This document shows, piece by piece, positions 1-9,455 of a DNA stretch of 64,000 nucleotides. The notes beneath the pieces were generated by a model, which was not told the DNA's origin, ran no database searches, and worked only from the letters and a program-made list of their open reading frames with translations. Source of the DNA: Aliikangiella sp. G2MR2-5 (GTDB lineage Bacteria > Pseudomonadota > Gammaproteobacteria > Enterobacterales > Kangiellaceae); contig NZ_JADPQF010000007.1 in NCBI RefSeq assembly GCF_015687155.1, forward strand, positions 62,001 through 126,000, read 5' to 3'. The translations under genes were made by a program, and so were the position numbers. Every line of letters begins with the position of its first letter. Position 1 is the stretch's first letter.

Positions 1-1533
1 CAAGGAATAACTCCTAGTGGAGCAGTAAAAAATCTGGTTGTGATGATCCGCTTTGCAAATCACACCGGAAGAAGTCTTCCTTCAGTCGCTGATGTTGATG
101 TTCTGTTCAATGCTGTCGGAGGAGACGCAACTCTCGCACCAACCGGTAGTGTTCGCGACGTTTATCTCAAAAACTCCTACAACCAGATGGAACTCAACTC
201 TGATGTTCAGCCCTGGATTACGGTGTCAAATACCGAAGCTTATTATGCGAATGGTCAATCTGGTGATCAAACTCTGTGGGAAGCACTTAGAGAAGCGCTC
301 AGCGAACTCGATAAAACTGTCGACTTTAGAGATTATGATTCGGACGGTGATGGTAAAATCGATGCAATCGCTTTCCTCCATTCTGGCTACGGTGCTGAAT
401 GGGGCGGAACCGACGTAGACGGAACATCATCTGCAGACCGAATCTGGTCGCACCGCTGGTCGATGCAATCACAAGCCTGGACTTCAGAAGAAGGGGTTAC
501 CGTAAACGATTACCATATCAGTCCGGCGCTATGGAGTACTTCCGGTTCAGAAATCGGCCGTATTGGTGTAATTGCTCACGAAACGGGCCACTTCTTTGGC
601 TTACCTGATCTCTATGATACAAACGGTGGTGGTGCCGGAATTGGTTCCTACGGCTTGATGGCTAACTCATGGGATTTCCAGGGCACCCAATACTGCCCAC
701 CTCACTTTTCGCCGTGGAGTAAAACCCAGTTAGGTTGGTATTCTCCACAGGAAATTAGTGCGTCGGGTGAATACTCCTTGAGACAGTCAGAGCAATACCC
801 CGATGTTTATAAAATTAGTCAGGGCTTTCCAAGCGGAGAATACCTGCTGGTTGAAAATCGACAAAACTCGGAGTTCGATTGTACTTTGCCACAAGGCGGT
901 CTGGCTATCTGGCATATCGATGAACAAGCAGGATTTAATACTGAAGGCTATCCTGGGCAGGCACGTTGGCCACAAAATGGAAACCACTACCGCGTAGCTT
1001 TACTTCAGGCCGACGGCGCTTACGATTTGGAACAGGCTAAAAACCGCGGTGATGCGGGCGATGTTTATCACGGCTCTGTAAGCAATGCGATTGGTGAAGG
1101 TCCTGGCGGATATCCTAACACTGATACCTATCAAAATGGCATCGTTAATCAAACCGGTAATTCACTGACCAATATCAGCTTGTCAGGTTCAACCATGACC
1201 TTCTGTCTCAATGGATGTGGTGGTAGCAGCGGTTTGATGGCACCGACCAACCTGACCGCTTCAGTACAAACGTCCGGCAAAGGTAAAAATGCGACAAAAA
1301 CAGTCACTCTGAATTGGCAGGACAATAGCTCAAATGAAGACAACTTCATCATTGAACGCTGCCTGGAGAGTGGTAAAGGCAAGTCAAAAACTTGTAACTT
1401 CTCTCCTTTGGCAACAGTTGGTGCCGATAGCACCAGCTTTAGCGATGTTCCTGGTTCCGGCACCTTTAAGTATCGAGTTAAGGCAACAAACTCTAGTGAG
1501 CAGTCTGACTACAGTAATGAAGTTAAGATCTAA
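1..1533 (+). CDS. M6 family secreted metalloprotease, 5'-truncated by window
   Basis: The frame is open to base 1, so the true start, signal peptide and propeptide lie outside the window; GTG at 40 is only an internal candidate. The zinc site HETGHFFGLPD (near nt 576) followed by the YGLMANSWD Met-turn-like segment is typical of the immune-inhibitor-A/M6 peptidase family. An Asp-rich, EF-hand-like stretch (DYDSDGDGKID, near nt 334) may bind calcium. The last ~95 residues look like a fibronectin type III domain (NLTASV... to ...YRVKATN...YSNEV). Expected role: extracellular protein degradation. It ends just before a strong terminator, so it is the last gene of its transcript. Confidence 0.93.
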   Translation, partial: QGITPSGAVKNLVVMIRFANHTGRSLPSVADVDVLFNAVGGDATLAPTGSVRDVYLKNSYNQMELNSDVQPWITVSNTEAYYANGQSGDQTLWEALREALSELDKTVDFRDYDSDGDGKIDAIAFLHSGYGAEWGGTDVDGTSSADRIWSHRWSMQSQAWTSEEGVTVNDYHISPALWSTSGSEIGRIGVIAHETGHFFGLPDLYDTNGGGAGIGSYGLMANSWDFQGTQYCPPHFSPWSKTQLGWYSPQEISASGEYSLRQSEQYPDVYKISQGFPSGEYLLVENRQNSEFDCTLPQGGLAIWHIDEQAGFNTEGYPGQARWPQNGNHYRVALLQADGAYDLEQAKNRGDAGDVYHGSVSNAIGEGPGGYPNTDTYQNGIVNQTGNSLTNISLSGSTMTFCLNGCGGSSGLMAPTNLTASVQTSGKGKNATKTVTLNWQDNSSNEDNFIIERCLESGKGKSKTCNFSPLATVGADSTSFSDVPGSGTFKYRVKATNSSEQSDYSNEVKI

Positions 1534-1598
1534 GCACATTGCAAAAAGAAAAAGCCATTCATTCTGAGTGGCAAATAAAATATATAGAGTGATCATTT

Positions 1599-1624
1599 GC
1601 GCCGTATTTTACGGCGCTTTTTTT
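1599..1624 (+). terminator. Rho-independent terminator after the M6 protease
   Basis: An 8-bp perfect stem (gcgccgta / tacggcgc) with a 3-nt loop is followed by seven T. It lies 66 bp after the protease stop codon. Confidence 0.88.
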
Positions 1625-1670
1625 ATCATCGCATTTGGTATATCGCTGCTTACTATGCGAACAATATTGT

Positions 1671-2402
1671 TTAATCGGCTTTTGCGACCATTAGCGGAAA
1701 AGAAGCAAACTTCTTCACTTCAAATAATTTTTCATCTCGTTGAATAGCAACCGATGCAAAAATCTGTTTATTGCCCGCAGTCCAGATATCATGATTGTGA
1801 GCATTTAGCGAAACCATCACCATATTGATACCCGGCCTGAATAAACTTTGCGGCAAGTGAGTGTAACGCCCATAGATTCGTTGAATTTTTTTACCATTGA
1901 CATAAAGGTGAGCATGTCCAGAAATAATTTCTTTACTACTTCCTTCAAACTCGGGAGGCCCAATATTGAAACTGGCAGTTTTCAGATGAAGGTTAAAACC
2001 TGATTTTTTATCTCGATATAGCGCTATCTCCAGATTAGGTACAGCCAAATTATCAGGAACGACAACAGGATTATGATCATGAATCATCGCCATTCCACCA
2101 GGCATACCTGACATAGCCGATGCACCTGACATAGCTGACGCACCTGACATAGCTGACGCACCTGACATAGCTGACGCGCCTGACATAGCTGACGCGCCTG
2201 ACATAGCTGACGCGCCTGACTCGGCTAAATCATCAGAGATACCAGACTCGCTGGAGTTATCCAGAAGTTTCGAATCAGTTTTGTTAAAACTACCGGAAGT
2301 AGTTACCTCGCTTTTATCTTCTTGCTCTACCGCAAAGCTTTTGCAAAGTATGAACAAGAAACTTATTCCGAACATCACTATCAATAAAACTTTACCCTTC
2401 AT
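1671..2402 (-). CDS. Secreted protein with SGASAM tandem repeats, unknown function
   Basis: The start at 2402 is chosen because GAGGTG lies 7 nt upstream; an in-frame ATG at 2429 has no such site. N-terminal MKGKVLLIVMFGISFLFIL is a signal peptide. Then come a Ser/Asp/Glu-rich linker, six copies of a six-residue repeat (AMSGAS register) and a globular C-terminal half containing HDHNP, GHAHLYVNGKK and NAHNHD. The clustered histidines suggest metal binding, but that is inference. I do not recognise a named family. It lies on the same strand as, and 90 bp downstream of, the YHYH lipoprotein gene, which also has a His-rich C-terminal domain, so the two may be co-transcribed. Confidence 0.8.
   Translation of the reverse strand: MKGKVLLIVMFGISFLFILCKSFAVEQEDKSEVTTSGSFNKTDSKLLDNSSESGISDDLAESGASAMSGASAMSGASAMSGASAMSGASAMSGASAMSGMPGGMAMIHDHNPVVVPDNLAVPNLEIALYRDKKSGFNLHLKTASFNIGPPEFEGSSKEIISGHAHLYVNGKKIQRIYGRYTHLPQSLFRPGINMVMVSLNAHNHDIWTAGNKQIFASVAIQRDEKLFEVKKFASFPLMVAKAD
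2107..2220 (-). repeat. 18-bp tandem repeat, six copies, in coding sequence
   Basis: Six head-to-tail copies of an 18-bp unit (plus-strand cctgacatagctgacgcg) run from 2107 to 2214, with a partial seventh. The unit is a multiple of three, so copy-number change would add or remove six residues without a frameshift. The first copy (2107-2124) is the most divergent; the rest differ at one third-codon position, which suggests recent expansion. Confidence 0.95.
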
Positions 2403-2493
2403 CTTGTTCACCTCGAAAATTTTTGGCAAAACGAATCTCGTTTATTCCGATTACTTCATCTGAAAAATGAAAACTAGTATTCAACAAGCAGCC

Positions 2494-4353
2494 TTATTGA
2501 CAACTGGCAATTCCGCCGGATGGTAGTTCGCCATAAAACTCCGGCCCCACCTGATATGGAAAAACAGGGAGCAACTGACCACTAATGTCTTCCACGGTGA
2601 TATGGTAGTGATATCCGAAATTTCCATGCTGGTGTCCGTTATGCTCATCAAGATACTGCTCTCCGGTTGCAGTTAAACTTGCATCGTAATAGAAGTCTTC
2701 GAAATAAATGCCTCCGGAGGCTTGTATAGGATTGCCCGACTGAGAGGTTACTGTGTCGCTGGTGGCTGGACCTGAGGATACCGAAGTCGTTCCTTTAGAA
2801 AGGTCATATGGGTCTACCAACTGACAGCTTCTTTGCCCTGAAGCACCACAGCCGCTTGCTGAATTGGCATTATCATAGTCTCGTAAAACCCAGGCGGATT
2901 GAGCCAGAATACCCTGGGCATAGTAGGGACCATGAATCGGATATCCATCCGCCGCAAATCCGTAAATGGGAGAATGTTTGGAACCATCATCCCCCATCAA
3001 CTCCTGTAAACACTTTGAAAACATGTGATGATGATAGTCCCCTTCTCGCTGAGCGTGTCCCAGGCAGATATCGACATCGTAGACTTCAAATTCCGGCGCA
3101 AGATTATTCCAGACATTCTGGTTGTTATAACTCTGTCCATCATCCCAGTTGTACACAGAAGTACCATTTAGCATGACACCGATGGGTCCCAATCCGGTAC
3201 TGCAAGAATCAGATGATGGCTGTGGCTCGGTAGGTAACTGATTACTTTTGCTTTGATTCGAAGGACAAGCCGGTCCCGGAGGCCAGTAACCTAATTCACA
3301 TCCCACTCTGTCAATGACATAGCCTACACTTTGTCCAAACAACACAATATCGCCGATATCAACAATGGTTTCACCGCCAGAATTGCTAAAATCACTCGCC
3401 GCGTTAGGTCGACCGTTTAAATTGTCAATATCCTCCGGAGTGATAGTCACTGAATAATCAGGAATACCGGTTGCGGTAATTGCGACAAACTCTTCACTAT
3501 TTTGGCTCGTGGTTGCAACCGACTGAACATTGACTAATACCCCTTGTCCTCCTTCCTTGATGTAACTTGATCTTTCACTATTATTGATCCACCAATGTGC
3601 AGCATTAATAATCAGCAGATCTGACTCAGAATTAAGTTCTCCATCGTTTACTACAAGTGAAATTACGTAGCTTCCTTCGACATCAGGAGTAAAACTGGGA
3701 CTACTGGTATTGGAGCTTAAAATCTCCGCATCACTATCAACCGGCTTTTCTTCCAACGACCATATATAGGAAAGGACATCACCATTGGCATCACTGCTTT
3801 GACTAGCATCTAGCGTCATGACTTTTCCGGTGTACGCAATTTTGTCGTTCCCCGCATTGGCGTGTGGCGCGACATTTTGCCCTGGTTCGTTTGCAACAAT
3901 AGATACGCTGTCAGCAGAGCTTTCCAATTCACCATCACTGACAACAAGTTGAATGATGTAGGTTCCAGCCCTGTCAGCATAAAAAGAAGGTGCAGAAGTC
4001 ATTGCATTGTCCAGATCAGCGCTACTACCCTCTGGCAAACTGGTAAAACTCCATTGATAGGTAAGTGCATCTCCGTCGGGATCGTTACTGTTTTCCCCGC
4101 TCAATAAAACTGTATCGCCAGAAGTAACGACTTGATCTTCTCCCGCATCTGCCGAGGGAGCAGAATTTGAAACTGCCTGACTGGCATTATCCTGATTGCT
4201 ATTACTAATTCCGCCACTACCACAGGCAGTTAGTAAAGCTAATGCAAAGCAGGCTGATAATATACAAATATATTTGGGTAACCAGCGCAAACTCTGGTTG
4301 TTGTTTTTATATATCCGAATGTCGGTTTTATGAAAAGACTGAGAAAAGCTCAT
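2494..4353 (-). CDS. YHYH-domain lipoprotein with two PKD-like domains
   Basis: The start at 4353 (ATG) is preceded by AGAGGTG; the longer GTG frame at 4362 overlaps that site. The N-terminal segment ends in a lipobox-like LLTACGSGG, so this is probably an outer-membrane or periplasmic lipoprotein. Two ~90-residue Ig-like PKD/REJ repeats follow (each with SNSAPSADAG- or ANAGNDKIAYTGK-type starts and ...QLVVSDGELES / ...SLVVNDGELNS ends). The C-terminal half is a YHYH domain, with GDYHHHMFSKCLQ, GYPIHGPYY and NGHQHGNFGYHYHIT. The biochemical role of YHYH domains is unknown to me; the histidines suggest metal binding. It is divergent from the two-component genes at 4547. Confidence 0.88.
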   Translation of the reverse strand: MSFSQSFHKTDIRIYKNNNQSLRWLPKYICILSACFALALLTACGSGGISNSNQDNASQAVSNSAPSADAGEDQVVTSGDTVLLSGENSNDPDGDALTYQWSFTSLPEGSSADLDNAMTSAPSFYADRAGTYIIQLVVSDGELESSADSVSIVANEPGQNVAPHANAGNDKIAYTGKVMTLDASQSSDANGDVLSYIWSLEEKPVDSDAEILSSNTSSPSFTPDVEGSYVISLVVNDGELNSESDLLIINAAHWWINNSERSSYIKEGGQGVLVNVQSVATTSQNSEEFVAITATGIPDYSVTITPEDIDNLNGRPNAASDFSNSGGETIVDIGDIVLFGQSVGYVIDRVGCELGYWPPGPACPSNQSKSNQLPTEPQPSSDSCSTGLGPIGVMLNGTSVYNWDDGQSYNNQNVWNNLAPEFEVYDVDICLGHAQREGDYHHHMFSKCLQELMGDDGSKHSPIYGFAADGYPIHGPYYAQGILAQSAWVLRDYDNANSASGCGASGQRSCQLVDPYDLSKGTTSVSSGPATSDTVTSQSGNPIQASGGIYFEDFYYDASLTATGEQYLDEHNGHQHGNFGYHYHITVEDISGQLLPVFPYQVGPEFYGELPSGGIASCQ

Positions 4354-4447
4354 TAATTTCACCTCTGATACAGCAGAATAAGGGTAAAGTTAAGCTTATC
4401 TTTTAAAACGAAGCTAATGGTGCAAACAAAGAGGAAAGGCTTAAGCA

Positions 4448-4466
4448 AATGTGAAAGAAGTGTGCA
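4448..4466. promoter_or_regulatory. Candidate response-regulator box (TGTG direct repeat, 11-bp step)
   Basis: AATGTGAAAGAAGTGTGCA lies in the divergent region between the YHYH lipoprotein and the sensor kinase. It differs at only two of 19 positions from a sequence at 9478-9496 upstream of the S8 protease. Two TGTG half-sites stand 11 bp apart, the layout used by OmpR-family regulators such as the one encoded at 6079. Binding is inferred, not shown. Confidence 0.45.
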
Positions 4467-4546
4467 AATCCGAATGTTCTTTTGGCGAATTAAGCTAAAT
4501 CGATTAAAGTAATAGTTAATTAACCTGAAAATCTGTGTAAATTGAG

Positions 4547-6064
4547 TTGAAAATTAGCATCCGTTTTAAGACATTTTTAGCTATATCGCTGACTAGTCTG
4601 GCAAGTGTTTTAGTGTTGCTTTCATTAATCTATTGGAATCTTAGTACAGGGTTTAGAAACTATATATTGCAGGAAGAAATGGAAAAGGCTCTTCCGATCC
4701 TGGAAAAGTTAGAGAGCACCTATAAGAATCACGGCAACTGGGAATTTTTAAAGCATAACTCAAGACAATGGAGAAAAATAGTATCCTCCAGTTTACCGAC
4801 TGATGAACAACAATTGACCTTGGCTGAACCGCGTCCTTCTTTCCGTCCAGAGCGCCCTGACGGTCGTCGAAATGCTCGCCGACAGCCTCCACCAGGAGCT
4901 GAACGACCTCCTGGCAACGAGCCTCCTCCTCGTGCAGAACGCCATACTCGCACAGAACCACCTCAGCCCCCTAATCAGTTAACCCCGTTTGTAATGAGAC
5001 TGACAGTTCTGGATGCAGATAATCAGTTAGTCTTTGGCCGTCCGCTTCGCGATAGTAAAAAGTTGGAAAAAACCATTACTTCTGATGGGAAAAAAGTCGG
5101 AACACTTGTGCTAACACCGGACATCAACTTTATGGATGACCGGGCCATAGAGTTTCTAAGTAAACAGACGCGCGACCTGGGCTTAGCTGCCATGCTGGTT
5201 ATTTTTCTTTCGTTTTTGATAGCACTCCCGTTTGCTCGACATCTTGTTCTACCAATTCAACGAATTAACAGGGTGACTCACTTATTGGCATCCGGGAACT
5301 ACGAGACAAAAATTCAACGCTATAGTAATGATGAAATTGGTGGTCTTGCGCGTGACGTTAACCGACTTGCTGTCACATTGAAAAAAAATGAAATTTCTCG
5401 GCAAAAGTGGATCGCTGACATATCACACGAATTGAGAACGCCGCTCGCTATTTTGCAGGGCGAGCTTGACGCGCTTATTGACGGTATTAGAAAAGTAACC
5501 CCCGAAACCCTGAACTCTCTGAAACAGGAGCTCAATAGACTCAATGCTCTGGTGCAGGATCTCCATGAACTATCGTTATCGGATATGGGCGCACTTAGTT
5601 ATAACAAAGAAAATCTGGATCTGACAGAGCTGATCCGAGAGTTTTTTGAAAGCCATGAAGGTCATATAAATGCAAGTCAGATACAGCTTAGTTTGAATAT
5701 TCCGGATTCAGGTGCCACACTATTTGCAGATGGCAACCGGCTCGACCAATTAGCCAAAAACCTGCTTCAAAATACCCTGAGGTACACAGATAAGCCGGGA
5801 GAGTTAAAAGTTAGTGTCGAGAAAAACACATACGGGATCAACTTGATCTGGGAAGATTCCTCACCAGGAGTTCCTCCTGCTGACTATCCCTATTTGTTTG
5901 AACGCTTATATCGAGTCGAAAAATCTCGGAATCGTGCAAAAGGTGGTGCGGGATTAGGGATGGCTATCTGTAAAAATATTGTCGAAGCCCATGAAGGTGA
6001 TATAAGTCTGTTTCAGTCGTCTTTAGGTGGACTTGGCATAAAAATTTACTTTCCTTCAGTATAG
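4547..6064 (+). CDS. Sensor histidine kinase (BaeS-like) with Pro/Arg-rich periplasmic insert
   Basis: The order is TM1 (about residues 9-30), a periplasmic region, TM2 (about 211-229), HAMP, HisKA with ISHELRTPLA (His294) and an HATPase domain (N-box KNLLQNTLRYT, G-box GGAGLGMAI). It is an inner-membrane kinase that should phosphorylate the regulator encoded 15 bp downstream. Residues ~95-143 form an unusual Pro/Arg-rich stretch (RPERPDGRR, RRQPPPGAERPPG) in the sensor domain. The start is TTG at 4547 with no clear ribosome site, so it could be slightly wrong. It is divergent from the YHYH lipoprotein, with the candidate binding box between them. Confidence 0.9.
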   Translation: MKISIRFKTFLAISLTSLASVLVLLSLIYWNLSTGFRNYILQEEMEKALPILEKLESTYKNHGNWEFLKHNSRQWRKIVSSSLPTDEQQLTLAEPRPSFRPERPDGRRNARRQPPPGAERPPGNEPPPRAERHTRTEPPQPPNQLTPFVMRLTVLDADNQLVFGRPLRDSKKLEKTITSDGKKVGTLVLTPDINFMDDRAIEFLSKQTRDLGLAAMLVIFLSFLIALPFARHLVLPIQRINRVTHLLASGNYETKIQRYSNDEIGGLARDVNRLAVTLKKNEISRQKWIADISHELRTPLAILQGELDALIDGIRKVTPETLNSLKQELNRLNALVQDLHELSLSDMGALSYNKENLDLTELIREFFESHEGHINASQIQLSLNIPDSGATLFADGNRLDQLAKNLLQNTLRYTDKPGELKVSVEKNTYGINLIWEDSSPGVPPADYPYLFERLYRVEKSRNRAKGGAGLGMAICKNIVEAHEGDISLFQSSLGGLGIKIYFPSV

Positions 6065-6078
6065 GTTTGATAAGCAAG

Positions 6079-6735
6079 ATGAAGCAAAATATTCTAGTCG
6101 TCGAAGATGAAGTAAAATTGGCAACATTGCTTAGAGACTATTTACTTCAAAGTCATTTTGAGGCGCACTTGATCCATCATGGCGATGAAGTTTTGCCCTG
6201 GCTGGAAACGAACTCTGCCGATTTGATATTGCTTGATATCATGCTACCGGGAAAAGACGGGTTAACCCTATGTAGAGAGATCAGGCAAGTATCGAACATT
6301 CCTATCATTTTTGTTACTGCAAGAATTGAAGAGATTGATCGCCTGCTTGGCTTGGAATTAGGTGCCGACGACTATGTTTGTAAACCTTTCAGTCCGAGAG
6401 AAGTGGTCGCTCGAGTTAAAGCAATTCTACGACGACTTGACTCAAATTTTAGTCCGGCGCCGAAAGGAATTACGCTCGACGAGAATAAAATGAAAGTTCT
6501 TATTGAGGGGCAGGATATCGACTTAACAGCACTTGAATTTCAATTGCTCAAAGTGATGTATGACCGTCCAGGTCATATTTTTTCTCGCCAGAGACTTATG
6601 GATCATGTATACAACGATCAAAGAATTGTCAGCGATAGAACTATCGACAGTCACATAAAAAAACTTCGTAAAAAGCTAGGTTCATGTGACTGTATTCATT
6701 CTGTCTATGGTGTTGGCTATAAGGTTGAAAGTTAA
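6079..6735 (+). CDS. OmpR/BaeR-like response regulator
   Basis: The receiver domain has the acidic pair in LVVEDE, the phospho-acceptor in LILLDIMLPGKDG, FVTARI and the K of CKPFSPREVVARV. The C-terminal winged helix is of OmpR type (DLTALEFQLLKVM ... RTIDSHIKKLRKKLG ... VYGVGYKVE). The start is set at ATG 6079; a TTG at 6067 is possible. It sits directly after the kinase gene, so a co-transcribed pair is likely. It is closest in look to BaeR/CpxR-type regulators, but the box found here does not match the E. coli BaeR site as I remember it. Confidence 0.92.
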   Translation: MKQNILVVEDEVKLATLLRDYLLQSHFEAHLIHHGDEVLPWLETNSADLILLDIMLPGKDGLTLCREIRQVSNIPIIFVTARIEEIDRLLGLELGADDYVCKPFSPREVVARVKAILRRLDSNFSPAPKGITLDENKMKVLIEGQDIDLTALEFQLLKVMYDRPGHIFSRQRLMDHVYNDQRIVSDRTIDSHIKKLRKKLGSCDCIHSVYGVGYKVES

Positions 6736-6746
6736 GCGATATACGC

Positions 6747-7025
6747 TTAACTTTCGTCTTTATTCGACTTTGGTCTTCTCTTAGGTTTATGGTCATCGGG
6801 AATTAGAACGAGTCTGTCGTCAAGAGTTTGACAACTTCCTACAATTATTTTTCCATTCGGTGCGGTAAACTCAGCTTTATCGCCTTCAGCTTTTGATTCA
6901 CAGGCACTGAATGCCTCCTCAGGAGGTTGCCTTTTACCATTCCGAGGCCCTTTACCTTCTGCTAAAGCGCTAAATGAAACCATACATACGCCAGCAACAA
7001 GTATAAGTGTTGTTACATTTCTCAT
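6747..7025 (-). CDS. Small secreted protein of a two-component-linked family
   Basis: The start at 7025 has GGGAG about 9 nt upstream; the longer frame to 7088 lacks a site. The product is 92 aa: signal peptide MRNVTTLILVAGVCMVSFSA-L, then RNGKRQPPEEAFSACESK, a central FTAPNGKIIVGSCQ and a basic tail RRPKSNKDES. I recall similar short proteins with an 'EAxxAC...C' pattern beside histidine kinases in other gammaproteobacteria, with no assigned function. Two cysteines may form a disulphide. It is convergent with the response regulator, with 11 bp between stop codons. Confidence 0.75.
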   Translation of the reverse strand: MRNVTTLILVAGVCMVSFSALAEGKGPRNGKRQPPEEAFSACESKAEGDKAEFTAPNGKIIVGSCQTLDDRLVLIPDDHKPKRRPKSNKDES

Positions 7026-7214
7026 AATACTACTCCCGTTAAAAATAACATAAATCAAATGGTCAATTGGTTGAATTGCAGGCCTCATTAATATAGCTCT
7101 GAATCAATCATCAACTGATGCTTTCTAATTTAAATGATGAATAAGGAAACAGTATGGAAGAAATATGGTTTTGCTTTCGAAGTAGAAAATACTTAAGCTC
7201 AATCTGTCGAGGGA

Positions 7215-7250
7215 CAAAAAGCCGCACCAGTAAAAATCAACTGGTGCGGT
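7215..7250 (-). terminator. Terminator downstream of the S8 protease
   Basis: A 10-bp perfect stem (ccgcaccagt / actggtgcgg) with an 8-nt loop is followed on the minus strand by CTTTTTG. It lies 60 bp beyond the S8 stop codon. Confidence 0.75.
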
Positions 7251-7309
7251 TCCAACAAAAGGCAATACTTATAATGAAAGTTAAAATTATTGGTTTACAA
7301 CACTAAAAA

Positions 7310-9262
7310 TTATTGATAACTGCCGCTTAAGGTTACACCACTGAAAGCTGAATAAGCTCGAACGCCGATGTACCAGGTGCCTGAAGACGGATTACTGAAA
7401 CTGCAACTTTCTTCATTTCCACTTTTGTATGGGCGACAATCGTAGCTGGAAGTAGAAACTTGTGAGCCATGTTGTACATAGAGATCAGCATCACCGCTTC
7501 CACCACTAATAGCAATATCCAGAGTACTCATACCTTCCGGCACCTCGACTGTGTAGTAAACCCACTGACGGCGGCTAGCAGACAAATCGGTATACTCAAA
7601 GCTGTCGCCATTGCTACCGCCATCACCTCCGCCATCGCTTTCATCATAACTCACGCTCAAACTCACGCCAGAAAAAGCCGAGTAACCGCGAATCATTATG
7701 TAATATCGCCCTTCTTCAGGCGAAGCAAAGTCACAACTTTCGTTATTGCCACTCTTGTAAGGACGACAATCATAACTGCTAGTGGTAGGTGCACTTGCAT
7801 ATTGAACATAGAGATCAGCATCACCGCTACCACCTGATATAGTTACAGAAAGGTTGCTGGCATTCGCCGGAATATCAATGTAGTAATCAAGCTCTTCGGA
7901 TGATGAGCCGCTTAAAGAAGAAACAGTATCACCGTTCACAAGCTCGCCATCGGTACCGCCTCCGTCACCACCGCCGTCGCCACCACCATCATCAGAACCT
8001 GCACAGCCATACTGGCTAAGGTAATCGTATGCTGAAGAAGCTTGAACTAATCCATACCCATAGTAGTTGTCACGTCCACTGGACCCGAGATCAGAAGCCG
8101 TAGCGTTTAACGCAGAACGAATTTCGTCATTAGAACAATCTGAAAAATGACTCCATACCAATGCTGCAACACCGGAAACATGTGGGGTTGCCATAGACGT
8201 GCCTGACCAGGCTTCGTAACTATCATCAGGCAAGGTCGACAAAACTTCGTAACCTGGAGCAGCTAGCTCAACCTGGTCATTGTATTGTGAAAAATAGACC
8301 CATTCACTGCTAGAATCTACCGCAGCAACTGAAACCACATTATCGTAGGAGGCAGGATAAGAATAGCTGCTGCTCGCACCGTTACCTGCGGCAGCAATCA
8401 TTAGTACGCCATTTTGATAGATTGAATCGATTGCACTTTCTTCAGTTGTTGTCGAAGAACTGCCGCCCAAACTCATACTAATAATATTAGCCCCATTGTC
8501 CTGGCAGGTTTCCATTGCACTGACCAAATCTGACGAGTTTGTCCAGCTTCCGCTGTCATTAAAAATCTTTACGATGTAAAGATTTATCAAGCCGCTAGGG
8601 TTCACACTATTTACGCCAACACCGTTACCACCGATTGCAGAAATTGTACCGGCAACATGAGTTCCATGACCGTAGCCGTCGTTGTTCCAGGTTGAAGACG
8701 ACGTCTGATTGTAACCACTGACCTGACTACTTGAAGCCTGAATTAAATCTTCATGATCACCATCATATCCGGTATCTATGATACAAACTGTCTGATTAGC
8801 AGTTAAAGAATCACTCACCAGATCAGCCTGAACAAGGCTAATACCATAAGGCTCTGACTCAGCCATTGGAGTAATCGAGTTTGCTGAATTTTCTGATTGA
8901 TTGGCAGATTTTCTTTCTGCTGGGTCAATCAGAAAACGTTTTTGATCAGCTTCAACATAATCGATTATTCCTGACGCATTGAGTTTGGATATCTGACTTA
9001 ATGACAAATCGGCAGCCACAGCATTTGCTCTGGCCAGCGACAAATGAACATTACCTCCGACACCTTTAATATATTGGCGGTTGTTTTCCTTTCTCTGATT
9101 TCGTTGCTGTGCTGACATTTGAAGTGTCGGCGTTGAATCACCGTCCCAACCATCCTTAAACTTTACAATATAACGTTGATTATCCGCGGCTTCCGCGGAT
9201 GAAAAAGCGCCTAATAGTAAAGCAGGAATAATTGCTTTTTTAAGTATTAATTTATTATTCAC
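7310..9262 (-). CDS. Secreted S8 subtilisin-like protease with two PPC domains
   Basis: Signal peptide (1-25, ending SSAEA); I9-type inhibitor propeptide (~28-110, RYIVKFKDGW ... DYVEADQ); S8 catalytic domain with Asp163 (CIIDTGYDGDHED), His199 (GHGTHVAGT) and Ser356 (GTSMATPHVSG), plus the oxyanion Asn in AAAGNG. Gly/Asp-rich linkers (GGGDGGGDGGG) lead to two pre-peptidase C-terminal domains, each with SGGSGDADLYVQ and YDCRPYKSG. PPC domains are usually removed after secretion through the general or type II pathway. The whole triad is intact. A candidate regulator box lies ~200 bp upstream. Confidence 0.96.
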   Translation of the reverse strand: MNNKLILKKAIIPALLLGAFSSAEAADNQRYIVKFKDGWDGDSTPTLQMSAQQRNQRKENNRQYIKGVGGNVHLSLARANAVAADLSLSQISKLNASGIIDYVEADQKRFLIDPAERKSANQSENSANSITPMAESEPYGISLVQADLVSDSLTANQTVCIIDTGYDGDHEDLIQASSSQVSGYNQTSSSTWNNDGYGHGTHVAGTISAIGGNGVGVNSVNPSGLINLYIVKIFNDSGSWTNSSDLVSAMETCQDNGANIISMSLGGSSSTTTEESAIDSIYQNGVLMIAAAGNGASSSYSYPASYDNVVSVAAVDSSSEWVYFSQYNDQVELAAPGYEVLSTLPDDSYEAWSGTSMATPHVSGVAALVWSHFSDCSNDEIRSALNATASDLGSSGRDNYYGYGLVQASSAYDYLSQYGCAGSDDGGGDGGGDGGGTDGELVNGDTVSSLSGSSSEELDYYIDIPANASNLSVTISGGSGDADLYVQYASAPTTSSYDCRPYKSGNNESCDFASPEEGRYYIMIRGYSAFSGVSLSVSYDESDGGGDGGSNGDSFEYTDLSASRRQWVYYTVEVPEGMSTLDIAISGGSGDADLYVQHGSQVSTSSYDCRPYKSGNEESCSFSNPSSGTWYIGVRAYSAFSGVTLSGSYQ

Positions 9263-9455
9263 TTAGGTTCTCCTGAACATTAATTATTTTTATTTCATTG
9301 AAACCAATAGCACTGTCTGATTAGCAATAAGAAGATCAGCTCAGACAGCAGTATTTACGTCTGAATTCGCTTTCTCTGGCACTACCCTTTAACAGTCCAC
9401 CAAGGCACAGAAAAATCGATACTTTTTACTATTGGTTGCGAGACACTAAATCGGA

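Noticed and set aside
8000-8500. Long antisense frames opposite the S8, cydA, rtcB and cysK genes
   Set aside because: They result from codon bias on the real strand; none has a credible start or recognisable protein.
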